A stretch of DNA of 37,644 bases, taken from assembly GCA_964611195.1 (NCBI GenBank), contig CAZSXA010000003.1:1-37644 (forward strand), in the 5' to 3' direction. The notes under the pieces are model-generated. The model was not told the origin of the DNA, did not search any database, and worked only from the letters and a program-made list of their open reading frames with translations. Position numbers and translations under genes: made by a program. The DNA is from JADLGL01 sp964611195. GTDB lineage: Bacteria; Pseudomonadota; Alphaproteobacteria; Rhizobiales; Kaistiaceae. Shown piece after piece: positions 8,434-15,138 of the stretch. Position 1 is the first letter of the stretch. Each line of letters opens with the position of its first letter.

Positions 8434-9570
8434 ATGGCTTCCGCGCCGCATCACCGATTCGAACCCGACCCGCGCTCGCCGGCTGCAGCGGCGATTGATC
8501 CAGCCCCTATCGCACCAGAGCGACGCCGAGGGCGCGGGTCGGAATCGAACCGCAGCGGCCGCTACGAACCGGTGCAGCGGGTCATCGTCGACGATGGCTG
8601 GGAGTCCGTCGAGGACCTTCCGCCGCTCAAGACGGATGTCGAGATCGAGCGACCGCGGAAGATCATCACCACCAACGATTCGCCCGACATCTCGTTCAGC
8701 CAGTCGGTCAACCCCTATCGCGGCTGTGAGCATGGCTGCGTCTACTGCTTCGCGCGGCCGACGCACGCCTATATGGGCCTTTCACCCGGGCTCGATTTCG
8801 AGACCAAGCTTTTTGCCAAGCCGGGCGCGGCGAAGCTCCTCGAACGCGAACTGGCCAAGCCGGGCTACGAGCCGAAGGTCATCGCCATCGGCACGAATAC
8901 CGACCCATACCAGCCGATCGAGCGACGCTACCGGATCATGCGCGAGATTCTCGGCGTGCTTTCCGACGCCAACCATCCGGTGGCGATCCTCACGAAGAAC
9001 GCACTCGTCGCCCGCGACATCGACCTGCTGGCGCCGATGGCCGAGCGCGGTCTGGTGAAGGTCGGGCTGTCGGTGACGACGCTCGACCGACGACTGGCGC
9101 GGACGATGGAGCCGCGCGCCTCGACGCCGGCGCGGCGGCTCGACGCGCTGCGGCGGCTGTCCGATGCCGGCATTCCGACCAGCGTGATGTTCGCCCCCGT
9201 CGTCCCCGGCCTGAACGAACCGGAGCTCGAACGCGTCCTTGACGCGGCGCGGGCGCAGGGCGTGCGCGAGGCCGGCTACGTCCTGCTGCGGCTCACCCAG
9301 GAGGTCGCCGACCTCTTCAAGGAGTTCCTCGAGCGCGACTATCCCGATCGCGCCGGCAAGGTCATGTCGCTGATCCGCTCCACCCGCCGCGGCAAGGACT
9401 ACCAATCCGCCTGGGGCGAGCGGATGGGCGGCATTGGGCCCTACGCCTGGCAGATCGGCCGGCGCTTCGAGATGACGTGCGCCCGGCTCGGCCTCAACCG
9501 CAGCCGTATCACACCGAGGACCGATCTGTTCCGGCCGCCGGGGACGACGACGCAGCTGAGCCTGCTCTGA
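8434..9570 (+). CDS. PA0069 family radical SAM protein
   Basis: This 378-residue iron-sulfur enzyme belongs to the PA0069 branch of the radical SAM superfamily, related to the spore photoproduct lyase-like SplB group. The [4Fe-4S]-binding cysteines are in CEHGCVYCFARPTHAY (Cys98, Cys102, Cys105; spacing C-x3-C-x2-C). The segment after the cluster (residues about 106-300) fits the partial TIM barrel. The N-terminal 60 residues are polar, proline-rich and probably disordered. The substrate of this family is not established; a role in DNA or RNA repair or modification is only a guess. It sits between ispE and rnhB and may share a transcript with rnhB, 37 bases downstream. Confidence 0.9.
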   Translation: MASAPHHRFEPDPRSPAAAAIDPAPIAPERRRGRGSESNRSGRYEPVQRVIVDDGWESVEDLPPLKTDVEIERPRKIITTNDSPDISFSQSVNPYRGCEHGCVYCFARPTHAYMGLSPGLDFETKLFAKPGAAKLLERELAKPGYEPKVIAIGTNTDPYQPIERRYRIMREILGVLSDANHPVAILTKNALVARDIDLLAPMAERGLVKVGLSVTTLDRRLARTMEPRASTPARRLDALRRLSDAGIPTSVMFAPVVPGLNEPELERVLDAARAQGVREAGYVLLRLTQEVADLFKEFLERDYPDRAGKVMSLIRSTRRGKDYQSAWGERMGGIGPYAWQIGRRFEMTCARLGLNRSRITPRTDLFRPPGTTTQLSLL

Positions 9571-9607
9571 CCTTGCCAGAGCCGATGCGAGGCTTAAGCA
9601 TGCCTCC

Positions 9608-10297
9608 ATGCCTCGTGCGGCCGCCTCCGATTCGCTTCTGCCCCTCGACGACCCGCCGGTGCCGACCGACTTCTTCGAGCGGCGGGCGAGGAAGCGAGGC
9701 GCGACGCTCGTAGCCGGCGTCGACGAAGCCGGGCGTGGCCCGCTGGCCGGCCCCGTCGTGGTGGCGGCCGTTGCCTTTGATGGCCGCCGGTTTCCGCGCG
9801 GGCTTAACGATTCCAAGCTGCTCGGCGCGGCCGAGCGCGAGCGCCTCTATGTCAAGATCATGCGCGCCGGCATGGTTTCCGTCGTCGTCGCCAGCCGCTC
9901 GCGCATCGACCGGATGAACATCCTGCAGGCCTCGCTGTGGGGGATGACGCAGGCGGTACGTTGTCTGTCGCGGGCGCCCGACCATGTCCTCGTCGACGGC
10001 AACCTCCTGCCGCCGGGCCTGCCCTGCCGGGGCGAGGCGCTGGTCTCGGGTGACAGCCGTTCGGTTTCGATCGCGGCAGCCTCGATCATCGCCAAGGTCA
10101 CGCGCGACCGGCTGATGGCGCGGGTCGGCGCGGCGTTTCCCGACTACGGCTTCGAGTCGCATATGGGCTATTCGACGCCGCGCCATTTCGAAGCGCTGGC
10201 CGAACACGGCCCTTGCCCGCATCACCGGCAAAGCTTCGCCCCGGTGCGAAACCGGCTCGGAGACGAAGCGGTCGATGGAGATGTGCTGCTGATCTGA
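9608..10297 (+). CDS. rnhB: Ribonuclease HII
   Basis: This 229-residue enzyme cuts RNA in RNA-DNA hybrids and removes single ribonucleotides embedded in DNA. The catalytic residues are seen in GVDEAGRGPLAGPV (Asp39, Glu40), VLVDGN (Asp131) and GDSRSVSIAAASIIAKVTRD (Asp150). LNDSK and HMGYSTPRH are further family signatures. About 30 extra residues precede the core. No good Shine-Dalgarno sequence precedes the ATG at 9608; a CTTGCC-N17-TAAGCA candidate (9572-9600) places the -10 box only 7 bases upstream. It converges on atpF with a 27-base gap. Type 1 RNase H (rnhA) is also present, at 31277. Confidence 0.95.
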   Translation: MPRAAASDSLLPLDDPPVPTDFFERRARKRGATLVAGVDEAGRGPLAGPVVVAAVAFDGRRFPRGLNDSKLLGAAERERLYVKIMRAGMVSVVVASRSRIDRMNILQASLWGMTQAVRCLSRAPDHVLVDGNLLPPGLPCRGEALVSGDSRSVSIAAASIIAKVTRDRLMARVGAAFPDYGFESHMGYSTPRHFEALAEHGPCPHHRQSFAPVRNRLGDEAVDGDVLLI

Positions 10298-10301
10298 GCG
10301 A

Positions 10302-10319
10302 CGCCCGCGGCGACGGGCG
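10302..10319. terminator. Short hairpin in the rnhB/atpF convergent gap
   Basis: CGCCCG (10302-10307) and CGGGCG (10314-10319) can pair around a 6-base loop. It sits in the 27-base space between two convergent genes, where a bidirectional terminator is expected. No run of T follows on either strand, so it is at best a weak or factor-assisted terminator. Confidence 0.3.
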
Positions 10320-10324
10320 ATGCG

Positions 10325-10810
10325 TCAGTGAAGGCGGGCCTTGGCCTCGTCGATCGCTTCGCTGACGAGCTTGTCGGCTTCCTCGCCGGTGACCTTCTTG
10401 GTCAGGATCCGCTGCGCCGCCTCGATGGCAAGCTCGGCGGAGAGCGAGCGGACTTCCTGAAGGGCGCCGGCCTCGGCCTGCTCGATCTTCTGCTCGGCAA
10501 GCTTGGTGCGGCGCTCGACATATTCGTCGGTCCGGCGCATCGCCTCCTCGGCATAGGCCGCGGCCTCGCGTTTCGCCTGCTCGATGATCTCCTCGGCTTC
10601 CTGCTCGGCCTCGCGCGCCTTGCGCTGATACTCGGCGAGGACGGCCTGCGCCTCCTCGCGAAGCCTGCGCGCCTCGTCGAGTTCGCTCGAGATCTTGTCC
10701 GCGCGGCTGTCGAGGGCGCTCGTGATCATCCGCGGCACGCGGAAATAGAGCAGCACGCCGATGAAGAGGAGGAGGGCTACAGTGGCCCAAAAACTTGTGT
10801 CCTCAAGCAT
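10325..10810 (-). CDS. atpF: F0F1 ATP synthase subunit b
   Basis: This 161-residue protein is one of the two different b-type peripheral stalk subunits of the F0 sector. A membrane segment near the N-terminus (about FWATVALLLFIGVLLYF) is followed by a long charged helix rich in Glu, Arg and Ala that forms the stalk coiled coil. The ATG at 10810 is preferred over GTG at 10816 because GGAGG lies 6 bases before it. This start lies inside the end of the b' gene, with an overlap of 8 bases, so translation is probably coupled. It is the last gene of the atpI-B-E-F'-F operon. Confidence 0.93.
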   Translation of the reverse strand: MLEDTSFWATVALLLFIGVLLYFRVPRMITSALDSRADKISSELDEARRLREEAQAVLAEYQRKAREAEQEAEEIIEQAKREAAAYAEEAMRRTDEYVERRTKLAEQKIEQAEAGALQEVRSLSAELAIEAAQRILTKKVTGEEADKLVSEAIDEAKARLH

Positions 10811-11465
10811 TGCCACCCTCCGCAGCCTCGACGGCAGACTTCAGTTCCGCTGCAGTCGGCTTCTTGCCGATGAGGCGCTGGACGACAGCCTCGGCCGCCT
10901 CGGAGGCCACTTCGGTGACGTCCTGCAGCGCCTTGTTCTTGATCTCCGCGATCCGCGCCTCGGCCTCTGCGAGCTTCTTGTCGAGCTCTTCCTCGGTCTT
11001 CGCCTGGCGCTTGTCGGCCTCTTCCTTTGCCTCCTCGCGCGCCTCGGCGGCGATCGTGAAGGCGCCCGAACGGGCCTCGGCCAGCGCGCGCTCGTACGAG
11101 GCGATCGCGTCGTCGGATTGCTGCTTCAGCCGGTCGGCCTGGTCGAGATCGCGGGCGACACGATCCCGCCGATCCTCGAGGATGCCGCCGATCCGCGGCA
11201 GGACGACACGCGCCATGAGCAGGTAGAGCACCGTGAAGGTAATCACCAGCCACACGAGCTGCGAGGCGAAATAGGTCGGGTCGAAGGGCGGAAACTCGCC
11301 CTCTTCCTCCGACTCGATTTCCACGCCCTCGACGAGGCCTTCCTCGCCTTCGGCCGCCCCCTCGACCGGCGTCTCGACCGGCGTCTCGCCCTCGGCCTCA
11401 TCGGCCTGGGCGATGACGATCCAGCCTGCGTCGGCGCTGAATTCAGCTGCGTCGATCGTTGCCAT
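10803..11465 (-). CDS. atpG: F0F1 ATP synthase subunit b' with long acidic N-terminal extension
   Basis: This 220-residue protein is the second b-type stalk subunit (b', also called AtpF' or AtpG in different naming schemes). Such paired b/b' genes occur in alphaproteobacteria and photosynthetic bacteria. The core begins at FPPFDPTYFASQLVWLVITF (about residues 58-77), which enters the membrane helix, followed by LPRIGGILEDRRDRV and a charged coiled coil. Ahead of the core is a tract at residues 21-57 with about 16 Asp/Glu and no Lys or Arg, including a repeated ETPV. The ATG at 11465 has GGAGG four bases upstream; a TTG at 11495 was rejected. The acidic tract would probably lie on the outer side of the membrane. 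Confidence 0.92.
   Translation of the reverse strand: MATIDAAEFSADAGWIVIAQADEAEGETPVETPVEGAAEGEEGLVEGVEIESEEEGEFPPFDPTYFASQLVWLVITFTVLYLLMARVVLPRIGGILEDRRDRVARDLDQADRLKQQSDDAIASYERALAEARSGAFTIAAEAREEAKEEADKRQAKTEEELDKKLAEAEARIAEIKNKALQDVTEVASEAAEAVVQRLIGKKPTAAELKSAVEAAEGGNA
11361..11384. repeat. 12-bp perfect tandem duplication inside the b' gene
   Basis: CTCGACCGGCGT occurs twice head to tail (11361-11372 and 11373-11384), with a further four matching bases after it. On the coding strand it encodes ETPV twice in the acidic extension of ATP synthase b'. The unit is a multiple of three, so copy changes would keep the frame. Confidence 0.85.
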
Positions 11466-11495
11466 CAGTCCTCCGGCAGCGCCGGTATCGGCCAA

Positions 11496-11738
11496 TTAGC
11501 CGTTGGCGAAGAGGAGGAGGAGCGCGATCAGCAGCGAGAAGATGCCGAGCGCCTCAGTCACCGCGAAGCCGAAGATCAGGCGGCCGAACTGGCCGTCGGC
11601 AGCGGCCGGATTGCGGACCGCGGCGGACAGATAGTTGCCGAAGATCGAGCCCACGCCGATGCCGGCGGCACCCATGCCGATACAAGCGATACCGGCACCG
11701 ATGGCGTTGCCCATTGCCTGTGCTGCTTCCATTTCCAT
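11496..11738 (-). CDS. atpE: F0F1 ATP synthase subunit c
   Basis: This 80-residue hairpin protein forms the proton-driven rotor ring of F0. Two glycine- and alanine-rich helices flank the polar loop RNPAAADGQFGR. The proton-binding carboxylate is Glu62 in FAVTEALGIFSLL. The first helix carries the GxGxG-like pattern (GMGAAGIGVGSIFGN) needed for tight ring packing. The ATG at 11738 is chosen, with GGGAG 8 bases upstream; a TTG immediately before and an ATG two codons later are alternatives. It lies between atpB and the b' gene in the F0 operon. Confidence 0.96.
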   Translation of the reverse strand: MEMEAAQAMGNAIGAGIACIGMGAAGIGVGSIFGNYLSAAVRNPAAADGQFGRLIFGFAVTEALGIFSLLIALLLLFANG

Positions 11739-11777
11739 CAAGGATACTCCCGATTGTCGTTGATTGTGCCGGCGTGA

Positions 11778-12533
11778 TCAGTGGCCGGGGTGAATTGCAT
11801 CGTTGAGATAAAGGCTCGTCAGAATGGCGAACACATATGCCTGCAGCACTGCGACCAGCACCTCAAGCGCCGTCAGCGCGACCGTCATGATCAGCGGCAG
11901 GATGGCGCCGGCGATGCCCGCCGCGCCGAGCCCGCCAAGCGTGATGACGAAGCCGGCGAACACTTTCAACGTGATGTGGCCGGCGAGGATGTTGGCGAAC
12001 AGTCGGATCGACAGGCTGATCGGCCGCGAGATGAACGAGAGCACCTCGATGAAGACCACGAAGGGCAGAATGAAGACCGGCACGCCGCTTGGAACGAAGA
12101 GCTTCAAGAAGCCGAAGCCATTCCGCCAGAAGCCGTAGAAAACGACGATGCCGATCACCAGGAACGACAGCGCCGCCGTCACTATGAGGTGACTGGTGAC
12201 GGTGAAGAAATACGGGAACATGCCAAAGAGGTTGGCAAGCAGGATGAAGAGGAAGAGCGTGAAGACGAGGGAGAAGAACTTCATCCCCTCGCTGCCCGCC
12301 GCGTCTCGGAGCGTGTTGGCGACGAATTCGTAAAGCATCTCGGCGGATGATTGCATCCGCGTCGGCACCAGTCGGCGGCGCATCGTCGCCCAGATCAGGA
12401 AGCCGGAGCCAACGACCACGGTCGCGACCATGAACAGCGCCGAGTTCGTGAACGACAGGTTCACGCCGCCAATCTCGATCGGGACGATCTCCGAGATCTC
12501 AAACTGGTGAATTGGATCGGTTGCGTCGGCCAA
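11778..12533 (-). CDS. atpB: F0F1 ATP synthase subunit a
   Basis: This 251-residue membrane protein forms the proton half-channels against the c-ring. The essential arginine is Arg177 in SLSIRLFANILAGH. The final helices carry the conserved ALEVLVAVLQAYVFAIL. Five to six hydrophobic segments span the chain, and the length is normal for alphaproteobacteria. The start is TTG at 12533, giving the N-terminus MADATDPIHQFEI, which is typical; purine-rich sequence (GGGGAAG) lies about 10 bases upstream. It follows atpI with a 29-base gap. Confidence 0.95.
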   Translation of the reverse strand: MADATDPIHQFEISEIVPIEIGGVNLSFTNSALFMVATVVVGSGFLIWATMRRRLVPTRMQSSAEMLYEFVANTLRDAAGSEGMKFFSLVFTLFLFILLANLFGMFPYFFTVTSHLIVTAALSFLVIGIVVFYGFWRNGFGFLKLFVPSGVPVFILPFVVFIEVLSFISRPISLSIRLFANILAGHITLKVFAGFVITLGGLGAAGIAGAILPLIMTVALTALEVLVAVLQAYVFAILTSLYLNDAIHPGH

Positions 12534-12562
12534 CCCTTGCTTCCCCTGCCCTGGCGGCCGGA

Positions 12563-12961
12563 CTAGCCGCCTTCCGCCGTTTCACTCCGGCGCGCCTCGC
12601 GCGCTTGTTCTATCGCGGATTCCTGCACCAGGCCTGCCGAGCGCAACGAGTTCAGCACGCCGGCAGCAAAGCCGAGCAGCACAAACACGATTAGCCCCCA
12701 TGGCGAGGTGCCGAGCCATCCATCGAAGAACCAACCGATGGCCCCGCCCACGAGTATTCCGGCAACAAACTCGGTCGCCAGCCTGAAGGCGAGCGAACGC
12801 CCTCGGCGTTCCTCCTCGCTCGGTTCCTTCACGCGTTCGGCCACCTCGGCCTGCCTCGCCGCCAGCCGTGCCCCAAGGGCATTCAGCCGTGCGCCAAGCC
12901 TGCCTTCGTCACCAGTTGCCGGAGAATTGGGTTGCCCGCCAGTTCTGTCCGGATCGTTCAT
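12563..12961 (-). CDS. atpI: ATP synthase subunit I / AtpI family assembly factor
   Basis: This 132-residue protein is the AtpI-type factor encoded at the head of F0 operons. Homologues help assemble the c-ring and may carry Mg2+. A polar N-terminal half (residues 1-60, predicted helix) precedes two membrane helices, the first around EFVAGILVGGAIGWFFDGWL and the second around PWGLIVFVLLGFAAGVLNSL. The GGAIGWFFDGWLGTSPWG turn is characteristic of the alphaproteobacterial form. The ATG at 12961 lies about 68 bases after the predicted start of transcription. It is first in the operon. Confidence 0.88.
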   Translation of the reverse strand: MNDPDRTGGQPNSPATGDEGRLGARLNALGARLAARQAEVAERVKEPSEEERRGRSLAFRLATEFVAGILVGGAIGWFFDGWLGTSPWGLIVFVLLGFAAGVLNSLRSAGLVQESAIEQAREARRSETAEGG

Positions 12962-13035
12962 CGGCCTTGCACCGCCGTCTACAGCCCCGGAAAAAGCGCG
13001 GATAAATCAGCCCAAACCGCCGAAAACCGCGCGCA

Positions 13036-13064
13036 CCATAGTGACGGCCCTGTGGAGTGTCAAG
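13036..13064 (-). promoter_or_regulatory. Promoter of the F0 ATP synthase operon
   Basis: On the minus strand CTTGAC (13064-13059) is followed by exactly 17 bases and CTATGG (13041-13036). This is a near-perfect match to the rhizobial vegetative consensus CTTGAC-N17-CTATAT. Transcription would begin near 13029, giving a leader of about 68 bases before atpI. It lies in the 224-base divergent gap (12962-13185) between atpI and the DUF721 gene. I found no equally good plus-strand promoter for the DUF721 gene in that gap. Confidence 0.82.
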
Positions 13065-13185
13065 AAACTGAAGCGCTCCCCGGAGCGTTGCTATCTCTCT
13101 GTTATTCAATGCATTTTCGGAACAGCACACCCCCGTCCCCACCCACCGCTTCCAAGCGCGATGGTGACGTGTCAGAAGGTCGCGT

Positions 13186-13674
13186 ATGAGCGCTACCCGT
13201 CAGCCGCGCGGTGCGGTCCGATTTGGCCAGATCGCGGCGAAGCTCGTCGATCCGGTGACGCGCAAGCGCGGCTTCGCCAAGGTCGATCTGATCGCCTCCT
13301 GGGACGACGTCGTCGGACCACGCTACGCCGAAGTGACGCAGCCTGCGAAGCTCACCTGGCGCCGCGACGGCGCGGGCGGCGCGGTGCTGACTGTCCGGGT
13401 CAGCGGTCCCAGCGCGGTGTTCCTGCAGCACGAGAGCGAGGCGTTCATCGCCAGGATCAACACCTTCCTCGGGTTTCAGGCGGTCTCGGAACTGCGGATC
13501 GTTCAGCAGCCGCTTACCCGCCCGCGAACAAGCACGCCGCCGCCGCCCGAGCTTTCGGAGCGGGACGCGGTCGCCATCGATCATCAGGTTGCGGACATCG
13601 AGGACGATAGCCTAAGAGCCGCCGTCGCCCGCCTTGGCAAGGCGATAGCCCGCGACCGCCTCGCGCGGGCGTGA
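13186..13674 (+). CDS. DUF721/DciA-like protein
   Basis: This 162-residue protein belongs to DUF721, the family that includes DciA, the ancestral loader of the replicative helicase DnaB. The core at residues 15-105 shows the family pattern: an N-terminal helix (AAKLVDPVTRKRGFAKVDLI), the WDDVVGPRYAEVTQP signature, a beta strand (VLTVRVSG), and EAFIARINTFLG. The C-terminal tail is proline-rich and then helical. An AGAAGG site lies 6 bases before the ATG. In Rhizobiales this gene is commonly found near DsbA-like, smc and mutY genes, as here. A helicase-loading role is inferred from the family; the alphaproteobacterial branch has been less studied. Confidence 0.85.
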   Translation: MSATRQPRGAVRFGQIAAKLVDPVTRKRGFAKVDLIASWDDVVGPRYAEVTQPAKLTWRRDGAGGAVLTVRVSGPSAVFLQHESEAFIARINTFLGFQAVSELRIVQQPLTRPRTSTPPPPELSERDAVAIDHQVADIEDDSLRAAVARLGKAIARDRLARA

Positions 13675-13785
13675 TCGAACCGTTTGGCATTGCGCCACAT
13701 TTCCTTTGTCCAATGGCTAAGAGGTGGGGCAATGTCCGGCAGCGGACGACCAACGCAGCAATCAACGCCACTTGGAGGATTTCCC

Positions 13786-14442
13786 TTGGCATTCCGGATC
13801 AGAAACCTCATCGGAGCGCTCGGCGCCCTCGCCTTGCTTGCCTCGGCGACCGGAGTCGCGAATGCGCAGGACGGCACGGTGTCGATGTCCGAGCTCCTCG
13901 TCGAGGGCCCGCTCGGCGACCACTGGATGGGCGACGAGGACGCGCCTGTGGTGGTGGTCGAGTACGCCTCGATGACGTGCCCGCACTGCGCCAACTTCCA
14001 CAACAATGTCTACGACGACTTCATCGAGGCGTATGTCGACACCGGCCTCGTCCGCTTCACGGTGCGTGAGTTCCCGATCGATCCGCCGGGCGTACCACTG
14101 TCGGCGGCCGCGTTCATGCTGGCCCGCTGCGCACCGGGCGAGAACGGCTACCACGCGATGGTCGACCTCATGTTCGAGAACCAGCCGATGTGGGCGCAGG
14201 TGCAGGAGCCGATTCCGCCGCTTCTGCAGCTTGCCCTGCAGTCCGGCTTCACCGAGGAAAGCTTCAATGCCTGCCTCAGCGATCAGGACGTCCTCGATGC
14301 CGTCTATTGGGTCTACGACCGCGGCGTCGAACTCGGCGTCAATGCAACGCCGACCTTCTTCATCAATGGCGATCGCTATTCCGGAGCACTGACGCTCGAG
14401 CAGCTCGATCAGATCATCGAGCCGATGCTGCCCGACGCCTGA
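13786..14442 (+). CDS. Periplasmic DsbA-family thioredoxin (CPHC)
   Basis: This 218-residue protein is a DsbA-type thiol oxidoreductase. The start is TTG at 13786 because GGAGG lies 7 bases upstream and the chain then opens with a clean signal peptide ending ATGVANA-QDG. The active site is CPHC, in SMTCPHCANFH, which is the DsbA motif, and the cis-proline loop is NATPTFF. Two further cysteines (LARCAPGE and NACLSDQ) match the second disulfide seen in alphaproteobacterial DsbA proteins. It probably introduces disulfides into secreted proteins. The next gene, 18 bases downstream, is a lipoprotein paralogue. An upstream in-frame extension to 13684 lacks a ribosome site and would bury the signal peptide. 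Confidence 0.9.
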   Translation: MAFRIRNLIGALGALALLASATGVANAQDGTVSMSELLVEGPLGDHWMGDEDAPVVVVEYASMTCPHCANFHNNVYDDFIEAYVDTGLVRFTVREFPIDPPGVPLSAAAFMLARCAPGENGYHAMVDLMFENQPMWAQVQEPIPPLLQLALQSGFTEESFNACLSDQDVLDAVYWVYDRGVELGVNATPTFFINGDRYSGALTLEQLDQIIEPMLPDA

Positions 14443-14460
14443 TCGGCGGCCTCGGCCCTG

Positions 14461-15114
14461 ATGTCGCCGACCCGACTCACCGTCATGCTGGCCGCCCTCG
14501 TGGCGGCCAGCGCTCTTTCGGCATGCGGGTCGGACGACGCGGAGGAAGCGCGCGGCGTCGACCCCGACGAGCTTGTGCTACTGATGGAGCCCGGGCCGAT
14601 CGAGGAGCACTGGCTCGGCGAGCCCGACGCGCCGGTGACGGTCATCGAATACGCCTCGATGACGTGCTCGCATTGCCGCGACTTCCACATCGGCACGTTC
14701 GACGCGTTCGTGGACGAATATGTCGAGACCGGCGAAGTGCGGTTCCTGTTCCGCGAGTTTCCGCTCGATGATCGGGCCATCGCCGCGTCGATGCTGGCGC
14801 GCTGCGCTCCCGGCGAGAACGCCTATTACGGCGTGATCAGTCTCCTCTTCGAGACACAGCCCGACTGGGCGTTCGTCGAACCCGACATGTTCACGCAAAC
14901 ACTGCTTGGACAGGTCGAGCAGGCCGGTTTCACGGCCGAGAATTTTGAGGCATGCTTGTCGAATCAGGACCTGTTCGAAGGCATCTTGGCCGTCGCGGAT
15001 CGCGGAGCGGAGCTTGGGGTCAATTCCACACCGACCTTCTTCGTCAACGGCATCCCCTATGCTGGCGCCCTTTCGCTCGAGAACCTCGGGCAGGCGATCG
15101 ATCTGGCGCGATAG
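14461..15114 (+). CDS. DsbA-family thioredoxin lipoprotein (CSHC)
   Basis: This 217-residue protein is a tandem paralogue of the preceding DsbA. It shares EYASMTC-HC, MLARCAPGEN and the GVN-TPTFF loop. It differs in two ways. The signal sequence ends in a lipobox, ALSAC at about residues 18-22, so it should be a lipid-anchored protein. The active site is CSHC instead of CPHC, which is expected to alter the redox potential. Gly follows the lipid-bearing cysteine, so no inner-membrane retention aspartate is present. Both structural cysteines are kept. It is probably in the same operon as the upstream gene and ends 24 bases before smc. Confidence 0.9.
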   Translation: MSPTRLTVMLAALVAASALSACGSDDAEEARGVDPDELVLLMEPGPIEEHWLGEPDAPVTVIEYASMTCSHCRDFHIGTFDAFVDEYVETGEVRFLFREFPLDDRAIAASMLARCAPGENAYYGVISLLFETQPDWAFVEPDMFTQTLLGQVEQAGFTAENFEACLSNQDLFEGILAVADRGAELGVNSTPTFFVNGIPYAGALSLENLGQAIDLAR

Positions 15115-15138
15115 CCGTTCGCCAGGCCGGCGCGCGCA

